A stretch of DNA of 46,005 nucleotides from Rhodospirillales bacterium (GTDB lineage Bacteria; Pseudomonadota; Alphaproteobacteria; Rhodospirillales; Defluviicoccaceae): positions 1 to 46,005 of the forward strand of contig JAEULH010000101.1 of assembly GCA_016793925.1 (NCBI GenBank). The letters run 5' to 3'. How positions within the stretch are numbered: position 1 is the stretch's first letter; every line of letters begins with the position of its first letter. Positions 35,889 through 43,064 of the stretch are shown here, in pieces. The notes below the pieces were generated by a model. It made no database searches. It saw only the letters and a list, made by a program, of their open reading frames with translations, and was not told the DNA's origin. Position numbers and translations under genes: made by a program.

Positions 35889-36046
35889 CTGCATCCGGAG
35901 CGGCGCGTGAACCTTAATCCAGGATAGCCTGTGAAGGCGGGGAAACGGATGAGCATCCTTTATTAATCAGATGCCTTCTGCGACAACTTTCTACTATGTC
36001 AATATCTTTGGTTAATATGTTTCTACGGCAAGTCGTTGCCGCCGTT

Positions 36047-37054
36047 TCAGCGGCCGCGCCGGCCGAGGAAGTATCCGACGACAGCCGCGACGAGCGGGAC
36101 ACCGACCGCCGCCGCGGTGAGGATGCCGCGAAACGAGGCCGTCTCGATGGCGTGACCGGAGGCGCGGGCGTCGAACCGGCCATGCGCTGCGTAGTCGCCG
36201 GCCACGGGCGAGAACAGGTTGTCGGGCCGCGTCGGGTCCGCCGGCTCATCCGTCTGCTGCCCGCTGTAGCCCATCTTCGACAGCATGCGATCGACCAACC
36301 CGGGCAGAAGGATGCTGCCGAACACCAGCTTGAACGAGGCCCTGCCGATCAGGATCTCGCGCGCGCCCGTCTCGGCGGCGCGGACGATTTCGGCCGCCGG
36401 GACCTCCGGCTCGTAGATCGGCGGCGCCGGCTGCGGACGCATCGGCAACTTGTTGCGCGCCCATTCGAACTGCGGCGTATTGACCGCGGGCAGAACCACC
36501 ATGCTGATGCGGATCCGGCTGCCGTCATGGATGAGTTCGGCGCGCAGGGACTCGGTAAAGCCGCGAATGGCGAACTTGGCGCCGCAGTAGGCCGACTGCA
36601 GCGGCAGTCCGTGGTAGCCAAGCGCCGAGCCGACGTTGACGACGGTGCCGCGGTCGCGAAGGCGCATCCGCCCGACCGCGGTCATGGTGCCATGAACCTG
36701 GCCGAGGTAGGTCACCTCGGTTACGCGGCGATACTCCTCCGCCGACATCGCGGCGAACGGAGAAAACACCGTCGCCATGGCGCAATTGACCCAGACGTCG
36801 ATCCTGCCGAACTCCTGTTCGACGCGTTCCGCAGCCGCCTCGATAGCGGAGGCGTCGGCGACATCGGCGGGGAGGGCGAGCCCGACGCCGCCGGCCGCCT
36901 CGACGTCCGCCTTGGCTTCGTGCAGGCGCTCGATACCACGGGCGATGAGGCCGACAGCGTAACCGCGGCGGGCGAATGCGATCGCCGTCGCCCGGCCGAC
37001 GCCGGCGGAGGCGCCGGTGATGACAACGACCGGTCTGTTCTCAAGCAAGTCCAT
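36047..37054 (-). CDS. SDR-family oxidoreductase with a C-terminal membrane anchor
   Basis: A 335-residue classical short-chain dehydrogenase. The cofactor motif TGASAGVGRA is at about 13-22, the catalytic Tyr156 and Lys160 in SAYCGAKFA, and Ser143 in VNVGSALGYHG. The usual NNAG is VNCAMA here. After the catalytic domain comes a stretch of about 60 polar residues, then a final helix at about 311-331 (GILTAAAVGVPLVAAVVGYFLGRRGR) that should anchor the protein in the membrane. The substrate is unknown. The start at 37054 fits the family; the frame is open upstream without a ribosome site. It follows 146 nt after the small secreted-protein gene. Confidence 0.88.
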   Translation of the reverse strand: MDLLENRPVVVITGASAGVGRATAIAFARRGYAVGLIARGIERLHEAKADVEAAGGVGLALPADVADASAIEAAAERVEQEFGRIDVWVNCAMATVFSPFAAMSAEEYRRVTEVTYLGQVHGTMTAVGRMRLRDRGTVVNVGSALGYHGLPLQSAYCGAKFAIRGFTESLRAELIHDGSRIRISMVVLPAVNTPQFEWARNKLPMRPQPAPPIYEPEVPAAEIVRAAETGAREILIGRASFKLVFGSILLPGLVDRMLSKMGYSGQQTDEPADPTRPDNLFSPVAGDYAAHGRFDARASGHAIETASFRGILTAAAVGVPLVAAVVGYFLGRRGR

Positions 37055-37200
37055 GTGGCGCCCATGCAGCGAGTTGCGTTGCTGCAGTAACGCAGCCTCG
37101 GCGGATTTGGTTCCGCCCGGAGCATCCTGCGGCTGTGGCCGCGGCCAGATTGCCGGAATTGGCGCTCTATTCGCCTCGGTCGCCCGCTGTTGTTCCGGCG

Positions 37201-37656
37201 CTAGCGGTTGCAGCGGGCGAACCCGTGACGACCTCGGATCTGGGCGTTTCGGGCCAATCGCGCAAAGGCTCCCGGCGGTGTCGCGATCGCCTCGGCGAAC
37301 AGGTTGCCGGCGGAGGCGCAGTAGCTTTGCTTGCCGATGTCGGCACTGCGCATCGACGCGTCGTTGGCGAGCCTTGTGACGAAGGCGTTCAGCTGGCGCG
37401 TGCCGTCGCTGCCGTAGGCGCGCGCGAAGAACCTGCGCAAAGAGGCGCTTTGCGCAGCGATCTGGCCGCGAAAGGTCCTGACGAAGGCATTGTAGCGTTT
37501 CTGCTCGTTGCACGAGAGCGCCGCGACCATCAGTTCCGTCTGGAGGACGCGGGCGTTCAGCGTCATTTCATCCGCCGGCGAAACACACGGAGCTGCCATG
37601 GCGGGCACGGCGGCGAGAGACAGCGTTACCAGCAGGGGCGCCAGGGTCTTCTTCAT
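37201..37656 (-). CDS. Small secreted protein of unknown function
   Basis: A 151-residue protein with a clear signal peptide, MKKTLAPLLVTLSLAAVPAMA, cleaved before APCVSP. The mature part is mostly helical and contains four cysteines (PCVSP, ALSCNEQKRYN, SYCASAG and RCNR) that could form two disulphides. A central segment reads YNAFVRTFRGQIAAQSASLR. I have seen similar alphaproteobacterial proteins but know of no established function. The ATG at 37656 is chosen because it starts the signal peptide and has AAGGAG upstream; the longer frame to 37776 is not signal-like. Confidence 0.75.
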   Translation of the reverse strand: MKKTLAPLLVTLSLAAVPAMAAPCVSPADEMTLNARVLQTELMVAALSCNEQKRYNAFVRTFRGQIAAQSASLRRFFARAYGSDGTRQLNAFVTRLANDASMRSADIGKQSYCASAGNLFAEAIATPPGAFARLARNAQIRGRHGFARCNR

Positions 37657-37797
37657 GGTCGCGGTCAGCTCCTTCGCCGCTCGCTGCGAAGCGCCGCGGC
37701 CTCCAATGGTGATGCCTGACAGACAGAAAAGCGCAGAAGCCTTAAGGCCGCGTTTCAAAGGCCCCCGAGGCGCCATCTTGCCCCGGTCGCCGTCGCT

Positions 37798-38883
37798 TCA
37801 GATCGCCGAAAGCATCGGCGCCGAGTCCTCGATCTGCTGGATCTTCTCGAAGCCATGGCGCAACTCGAACATGATGAACTGCGACTGCTTGAGCGGGCTG
37901 GCGGCGCTGCCGCGCGGAAACCGAGCCGCCCAGGCGTCGACCTTGACGGCGAGGGAGCAAAGCACGCCGCCGATGGTCGTGTGGTAGCTCTTGATCAGCG
38001 ACTCGACCCGACGGAAGCGCTCGGCAGACAGGTTTTGCCAGAGATCCTTGGTGCTCCGCTCGAAATTCTCGAAGCGGCCGGCGATGGACACCATCAACCC
38101 GTTGATTGTTGACTCCATCTCGGCGCACGTCGCCATCAGCTCCTCGTCATGGGCGAGTTGGCGAAGCTGGCGGATCATCCCCAGGGTCTTGAGGAACTCG
38201 CTGATTGCCGGAACCATCTGGTCGAGGCAGTTGCGGTAGTAGGCCAGCGACAGGAAGATGTCGCCATAGTCCTCGAGGAACCGCGGGATGCCGGCCAGCT
38301 CGACGCCGAGACTGTTCGCCATCTGCTGCAGTTTCGCCTGGGCCTGGACCACATCGGGGTTTCGAAACAGCGCGACGATGTCGTCGAAGGATTTTATCGA
38401 GACGTCGCCGGTGCCGTAGATCCGCCGGATCAGCGGGTGGGTGAAGGCGCTCATGTACGACGTCAGTTCTGCGATCTTGCGCTTGGACAGGCGCAGCGCC
38501 CCGACCTCGTTCACCGCAATGCCGTGCTCGCGCAGCATGATCCGCAGGCTGTAGACGTCGTAGCTGGGCAGGACGGCGAGCTTGCGCAGCAGGACCAGGT
38601 CGGGATGCGGCGGCACCATCGGCCAGTCGAAGACGTTGACCATCGACTGGACGTCCGCCTGGCCGCTCCCGGTCGAGGCGTCTTCGAACAGTTCGACGAC
38701 GCCCTGGAGCCGCGAGTTCTTGATCATGCGGGCGTGGCGCAGCGCCCGGGTCTGCAGCGGGATCACCGACAACGGCAGGATGTGCAGGGAATCGCGGTCG
38801 ACATCGCTGATCTCGATGTGAATGCCCTTCCCCTCGGCGGCCGCCGCACCGTCGCGCGCCGGCGTATCGACAGCCATGGTCAC
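37798..38883 (-). CDS. Uncharacterised helical protein ending the chemotaxis operon
   Basis: A 361-residue protein of unknown function, without signal peptide or membrane helices. It is rich in amphipathic helices (for example AQAKLQQMANSLGVELAGIP, EFLKTLGMIRQLRQLAHDEE and ESLIKSYHTTIGGVL). An early segment, DSLHILPLSVIPLQTRALR, gives way to a region with LFEDASTGSGQADVQSMV. The start is GTG at 38883: a GGAGG lies 7 nt upstream, and the GTG overlaps the stop of the cheZ tail frame as GTGA. This couples its translation to CheZ and implies a role in the chemotaxis or phosphatase branch. ATG 38877 is the alternative. No catalytic motif was recognised. Confidence 0.82.
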   Translation of the reverse strand: MTMAVDTPARDGAAAAEGKGIHIEISDVDRDSLHILPLSVIPLQTRALRHARMIKNSRLQGVVELFEDASTGSGQADVQSMVNVFDWPMVPPHPDLVLLRKLAVLPSYDVYSLRIMLREHGIAVNEVGALRLSKRKIAELTSYMSAFTHPLIRRIYGTGDVSIKSFDDIVALFRNPDVVQAQAKLQQMANSLGVELAGIPRFLEDYGDIFLSLAYYRNCLDQMVPAISEFLKTLGMIRQLRQLAHDEELMATCAEMESTINGLMVSIAGRFENFERSTKDLWQNLSAERFRRVESLIKSYHTTIGGVLCSLAVKVDAWAARFPRGSAASPLKQSQFIMFELRHGFEKIQQIEDSAPMLSAI

Positions 38884-39498
38884 CCGATCCCCTCCATCAG
38901 CGCGTCGATCTCGGCCTGGGTCTTGGCGACGCCCGGAAGCTGCGGTCCATGCGCCCGGACCACGCCGTCATCGTCCTCGGGCAGGGCCGCAGCCTGAGGC
39001 CGGCCGCAGCCTGCTGTTCCCAGCCGAGCGGTAAAGGTGGCGAATCAGCTCGTCGATCTTGATTTCGATCGCGTGCAACGCCGTCACGATCTTGCGGACG
39101 CGCTGGCCGGTCAGATCCTGGAACGTGCAGGCTTCGTAGATCCGGGTCGCGGCCGCGGTAAGCGCGGCCCTGTCGACGATGGCGCCGCCGCTGACCATCG
39201 CCTCGATCGACTCCGCCGCGTCCATGATGCGGTTCGTCGCCTCGGCGGTGGTCTCCGAAATCGCCTCCAGCTCGTCGGTCGCCGTCGGGATGTACTGGCT
39301 CTTCACCTCCGGACCGATCGTCGAGAGGTCCGAGCGGACGCTCTGTATGTAGGTCGAGATGCTCTGCAGCTCGGCGATCAGCGTCGCCTCGGCTTCCTTT
39401 TGGCGGGTCCGAAGGACGGCGATGAGCTGTTCGATCAGGTCTTGCATATCGGCTGCGGACTGCGGGCCGGCCCCGGCATGATGCTGCTTCATCGCCAT
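38880..39498 (-). CDS. cheZ: CheZ-like CheY-P phosphatase, apparently frameshifted near its C-terminus
   Basis: From ATG 39498 a helical protein runs 176 residues to a stop at 38968. It carries the CheZ active-site helix ACTFQDLTGQRVRKIV, with Asp128 and Gln132 at the positions of the E. coli catalytic pair. The normal CheZ tail is missing from this frame. It is found in another frame, ending PGVAKTQAEIDALMEGIG with a stop at 38880, which overlaps the next gene's GTG. One extra base somewhere between about 38970 and 39045 would explain it. A 12-bp direct repeat (38985-38996 and 39002-39013) sits at the break. It could be a sequencing error, a mutation, or recoding. It starts 3 nt after cheY. 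Confidence 0.8.
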
Positions 39499-39501
39499 GG
39501 C

Positions 39502-39882
39502 TCAGGCGTTGGCGAAGACGCTGGCGAGCTTCTTGCCCAGGGTCTCTGCGTTGAACGGCTTGACAATGTAGTTCGATACGCCGGCCTGCTTTGCGGCGAT
39601 GACGTTGTCGGTCTTGCTCTCGGCGGTAACCATGATGAAGGGCAGGCTCGCGAGTTTGGCGTCGGCCCGGATTTCCTTGAGCAGGTCGAGCCCGTTCATC
39701 GGCTCCATGTTCCAGTCGGAGATGACCAGGTCGTATTTGCCTTGGCGGAGCTTGCCGAGGGCTTCGGAGCCGTCGAGGGCTTCGTCCATGTGCGTGAATT
39801 CGAGCTGGCGAAGGAGGTTGCCGATGACCCGCAGCATGGTCTTGTAGTCGTCGACGATCAGAATCCTCATGTTCTTGTTCAT
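39502..39882 (-). CDS. cheY: CheY-type chemotaxis response regulator
   Basis: A 126-residue single receiver domain. The acid pocket is NMRILIVDDYKTM, the phosphoacceptor is Asp56 (DLVISDWNMEPMNG), and the switch residues are Thr86 (IMVTAE) and Lys108 (YIVKPF). DWNMEPMNG is the pattern of E. coli-like flagellar-motor CheYs. It lies directly before the CheZ-like phosphatase gene (3-nt gap), so this is probably the motor-binding CheY dephosphorylated by it. The ATG at 39882 is chosen from the family start. Confidence 0.94.
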   Translation of the reverse strand: MNKNMRILIVDDYKTMLRVIGNLLRQLEFTHMDEALDGSEALGKLRQGKYDLVISDWNMEPMNGLDLLKEIRADAKLASLPFIMVTAESKTDNVIAAKQAGVSNYIVKPFNAETLGKKLASVFANA

Positions 39883-40060
39883 CGCGCGCGGTGCTCCCAG
39901 GCGGACGTTGCAAATCACGGATGCGCCATCGCGTCGGCGACCGGCCGTCGCCGATGCGAATGCACAACCGAGCCTACGCCAGCGGCATTGACGCGCGATG
40001 TCGCGCCGGCGCTGGCGCATTTCGAAATGTTTCGGCGCATGCTCCAGACCCGCCGCGCTG

Positions 40061-40945
40061 TCAGGCCGCGCTTGCGGCCGAACTGCCGGATGGCGCGGCC
40101 GGGGACGGGGCAACGGCGGCAACTGCCGGCCCTGTCGCAGCCTGCGGCCGATAGACGCCGCTGCTGGTCCTGATCGGCACGAGGGCGTCGGTCAGGCCCA
40201 TGGTCGTTTCCGAGGCGCCGAGAAACACGAACCCGTCTGCGGGGAGTCGACGGGCGATGTTTTGCAGCGTCCGCGCCTTGGTCGCGGGGTCGAAATAGAT
40301 CAGCATGTTGCGGCAGAAGATCACGTCGCACCGGCCGAACGGCGCGAGGTCGTTGAGCAGGTTGAAGTCGCGAAAGCGAACCATCGCCCGCAACTCTTCG
40401 GCAATCTGCCAATTGTCGCCGACCGGCCGGAAATACTTCAGCAGCAGCCGGGTCGGAAGCCCGCGTTGCACCTCGAACTGGCTGTAGACGCCGGCGCGCG
40501 CGCGCTCGAGCGCGGTTGTCGAGATGTCGATGGCGACGATTTCGCAGCGCCAGCCCTGCAGCCTGGCCGCCTCCTCGGCAAGGATCATCGCCAGCGAGTA
40601 GGGTTCCTGTCCGCTCGAGGCGCCGGCGCAGAGGATCCGGAACGACCGCTGTGCCGCCCGTCCGCCCAGCAGCGCCGGGAGAACAAGGTCGCGGAACATG
40701 CTGAACGGCTTCATGTCGCGAAAGAACAAGGTCTCGTTCGTCGTCATGGCGTCGACGACATCGGCGACGACCTGCGGGTTCCGGCGCGCCACCAGAGCGG
40801 AGAGGGCGGACAGATCGGCAAGGCCGTACTTGCGGACCACCGGCCGGAGCCGGCTTTCGAGCAGGTAGGCTTTCTCCGGCGGCAGGGTCAGGCCGGAGCG
40901 ACGCCGGAGCATGTCGCAGATCAGCGCCACTTCGCCGGCGGTCAT
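40061..40945 (-). CDS. cheR: Chemotaxis protein methyltransferase CheR
   Basis: A 294-residue S-adenosylmethionine-dependent enzyme methylating glutamates of chemoreceptors. The N-terminal helical domain ends MTTNETLFFRDMKPF. The SAM site is ILCAGASSGQEPYSLAMIL. VIFCRNMLIYFDPATKA and GFVFLGASETTMGL follow. A 25-residue Ala/Pro/Ser-rich tail follows the catalytic domain and lacks the NWETF receptor-tether partner domain seen in some CheRs. The start overlaps the cheB stop as ATGA. Confidence 0.95.
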   Translation of the reverse strand: MTAGEVALICDMLRRRSGLTLPPEKAYLLESRLRPVVRKYGLADLSALSALVARRNPQVVADVVDAMTTNETLFFRDMKPFSMFRDLVLPALLGGRAAQRSFRILCAGASSGQEPYSLAMILAEEAARLQGWRCEIVAIDISTTALERARAGVYSQFEVQRGLPTRLLLKYFRPVGDNWQIAEELRAMVRFRDFNLLNDLAPFGRCDVIFCRNMLIYFDPATKARTLQNIARRLPADGFVFLGASETTMGLTDALVPIRTSSGVYRPQAATGPAVAAVAPSPAAPSGSSAASAA

Positions 40946-42102
40946 GGCCGCAGTCCCGTCGCCAGGTGGCCGATCCGCTCGGCAAGGGCTTCAAGCGGGA
41001 GGACGGCGCTGCACAGCCCCGCGCGGGCGACGGAACCGGGCATTCCCCAGACGACGCTGGACGCCTCGTCCTGGGCGATCAGCGCGCCCGCCGCCGCAAC
41101 GACGGCTTCGCCGCCGCGGGTGCCGTCTGCGCCGATGCCGGTCAGAACCACCGCCAGCGTCGCTGCGCCGTAGCAGGCCGCGGCGCTGCGAAAGAGGGCG
41201 TCGACGGCCGGACGGCAGAAGTTTTCGGGTGGGGCCTGGTTGATGCGGATGACCCGGCGTCGGCCGTCCCTGCCGACGATCATGTGGAAATCGCCCGGAG
41301 CGACGTAGATTCTGCCCGGCTGGATCGGCTCGCCGTCGCGGCCCTCGGCGCACGGCCGGCGGCCAATCCGGGCGAGGTGCTCGGCGAGGATGGCCGTGAA
41401 ATGCGGCGGCATGTGCTGGGCGATCAGGATCGGCAGGGTCAGGTCCGCGGGCAAGCCGCCAACGAGCGTTGAGAGAGCCTGCGGACCGCCGGTCGAGCTG
41501 CCGATGACGAGGATCTCGGGCCGGGTCGGCGGCGTCCGCCGCAACGGCCAGGACGCCGATCCGAGGCCTTCGGCGACCTCTTCGCTACCGACGCCCGGCG
41601 CGGGCTGATCGCGCCGGCGCCGGCCGGCTTCGCCCAGCGCGCGAACCTTGATGACCAGGTCCCGACGGAAACCGTCGCCGTCCGTTGCGGCGCTGGTGAG
41701 ATCGCGGCTGGCCGACGGCTTGGGGATGTAATCGGCGGCGCCGGCGGCCAAGGCCCGGATGGTGATCGCTGCGCCGGGTTTTGACAACGTCGAGGCGATA
41801 ATGACCCGGACATCCGGATCGATGGCGAGCATCTTCGGCAGCGCCGTCAGCCCGTCCATAACCGGCATCTCGACGTCGAGCACGACCACGTCGAAGCGAG
41901 CGCCGGCGAGCGCCTTGAGCGCCTGCTCGCCGTTGCTCGCGGTGGCGGCGATCTCGATGTCCGGTTGCTCGGCCAGCAACCTCGAGACAAGGCCGCGGAC
42001 CACCGCCGAATCGTCGACGATCAGAGCGCGGATCGGTCGGCTGCCGCGGTGGTGCGCAGGCGCGTCGGCGCGCTTCGCCGCAAGCGTCGGCGCCATGCTC
42101 AT
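40942..42102 (-). CDS. cheB: Chemotaxis response regulator protein-glutamate methylesterase CheB
   Basis: A 386-residue two-domain enzyme. The receiver domain has IRALIVDDSAVVRGLVS and phosphoacceptor Asp76 (VVVLDVEMPVMDG). A variable linker joins it to the methylesterase domain with Ser203 (VIGSSTGGPQAL), His230 (LIAQHMPPHF) and the Asp in VLTGIGADGTRGG. It removes methyl groups from receptors when phosphorylated by CheA. The start at 42102 overlaps the preceding cheY stop (ATGA), and its own stop overlaps cheR. The first 20 residues are extra but basic and plausible. Confidence 0.96.
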   Translation of the reverse strand: MSMAPTLAAKRADAPAHHRGSRPIRALIVDDSAVVRGLVSRLLAEQPDIEIAATASNGEQALKALAGARFDVVVLDVEMPVMDGLTALPKMLAIDPDVRVIIASTLSKPGAAITIRALAAGAADYIPKPSASRDLTSAATDGDGFRRDLVIKVRALGEAGRRRRDQPAPGVGSEEVAEGLGSASWPLRRTPPTRPEILVIGSSTGGPQALSTLVGGLPADLTLPILIAQHMPPHFTAILAEHLARIGRRPCAEGRDGEPIQPGRIYVAPGDFHMIVGRDGRRRVIRINQAPPENFCRPAVDALFRSAAACYGAATLAVVLTGIGADGTRGGEAVVAAAGALIAQDEASSVVWGMPGSVARAGLCSAVLPLEALAERIGHLATGLRP

Positions 42103-42473
42103 ATGCCGACCATGGAAAGCTTCAGCTCCAGGATTTCCCGGTCGAAGGGCTTCATGATGTACTCGTCGGCGCCGGCCGCGATGGCCTCGGCGATCGCCAT
42201 GAGACTGCTTTCGGTGGTACAGAAAATGACCTTTGGCTCCTTGCCGCCCGGCAAGGCGCGAATGGCCCGAACGCAGCCAATGCCGTCGAGCTGCGGCATG
42301 TTGCGGTCGAGCAGGATCATGTCCGGCATCTGCTCTCGGCACGACGCGATGGCCTCAAGCCCGTTTGCGGCCTCCCGTGCATCGAAACCGAGCTCTTCGA
42401 GCAACTGGCGGGCGACGGCGCGAATGGCGCGCGAATCATCGACGATCAGGCATGTCTTCCGAAGTGCGCTCAC
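42099..42473 (-). CDS. cheY: CheY-type response regulator (second receiver of the operon)
   Basis: A 124-residue single receiver domain starting MSALRKTCLIVDDSRAIRAV. Phosphoacceptor Asp56 is in MILLDRNMPQLDG, Thr86 in FCTTESS and Lys108 in YIMKPF. It lies between cheW and cheB, overlapping cheB by 4 nt. It differs clearly from the other CheY (39502-39882) and has DRNMP in place of DWNME. One of the two may be a phosphate sink or act on CheA/CheB, but sequence alone does not decide. Confidence 0.93.
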   Translation of the reverse strand: MSALRKTCLIVDDSRAIRAVARQLLEELGFDAREAANGLEAIASCREQMPDMILLDRNMPQLDGIGCVRAIRALPGGKEPKVIFCTTESSLMAIAEAIAAGADEYIMKPFDREILELKLSMVGI

Positions 42474-42551
42474 CCGCGCCTCCTGCTTTGTGAACGGATC
42501 CGGGGCGCTGGCCGGCGGGGCCGGCGCCGCCGCGACCGGGACTGGTCGGAC

Positions 42552-43064
42552 CTAGTTGCCGGCTGCGGCCTCGATGCCGTCCAGCAAAGGCCCGACCTCG
42601 AGGACCACCATCAGGTCGCTCTCCAGGCGGTAGATGCCCGCCGAGAAACCGCGCCAGTGCTCGTCGAGGGTCACGGGGTTGTCCTCATGGAAGCCTTCGC
42701 TGACGGCGATCACCTCGCCCACCGCGTCGACGACGAGGCTGAACAGCTCGCCGTCGTGCTCGGTGACGATGCTCATGTGCGCAGCGTTCGGCGCCGCCTT
42801 CGGCATGCCGAGGCAGCGGCGGACGTCGATGGCGGTGATGATGCGTCCGCGCAGATTGATCGAGCCGGCGACTTCCGCCGGCGCCAGCGGCACCGGGGTC
42901 AGCGGCCGTTCGTCGAGCACGTCGTCGACCGCGCCGAGCGGGAGGCCGAAGGTCTGCCGTCCGACGGTGAAGGTCAGGAACTCGCGCCGGCCGCCGCCGG
43001 GACCGTCCGTGAGGATGCCCTTGTCTGTGACAGACGCGGTGCCGGATGTGCGCACGATCGTCAT
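42552..43064 (-). CDS. cheW: Chemotaxis coupling protein CheW
   Basis: A 170-residue adaptor linking CheA to chemoreceptors. The CheW fold begins REFLTFTVGRQTFGLPLGAV. The conserved INLRGRIITAIDVRRCLGM with its Arg and the second subdomain FSLVVDAVGEVIAV follow. An N-terminal extension of about 28 residues precedes the fold. Met43064 is chosen because it overlaps the cheA stop (ATGA). Confidence 0.95.
   Translation of the reverse strand: MTIVRTSGTASVTDKGILTDGPGGGRREFLTFTVGRQTFGLPLGAVDDVLDERPLTPVPLAPAEVAGSINLRGRIITAIDVRRCLGMPKAAPNAAHMSIVTEHDGELFSLVVDAVGEVIAVSEGFHEDNPVTLDEHWRGFSAGIYRLESDLMVVLEVGPLLDGIEAAAGN

Noticed and set aside
35974-36002. A perfect TTGACA on the minus strand upstream of the ECF sigma gene as a promoter
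   Set aside because: No acceptable -10 hexamer lies at 16-18 bases; only AGAAGG is there.
36047-37513. Extended start for the SDR gene
   Set aside because: Residues upstream of 37054 are not family-like, overlap the secreted-protein gene and have no ribosome site.
38985-39013. The 17-bp-spaced direct repeat alone as cause of the cheZ frameshift
   Set aside because: Deleting one 17-bp unit moves the reading into the third frame, which stops at 38897, not into the frame with the CheZ tail. A net one-base change is needed.
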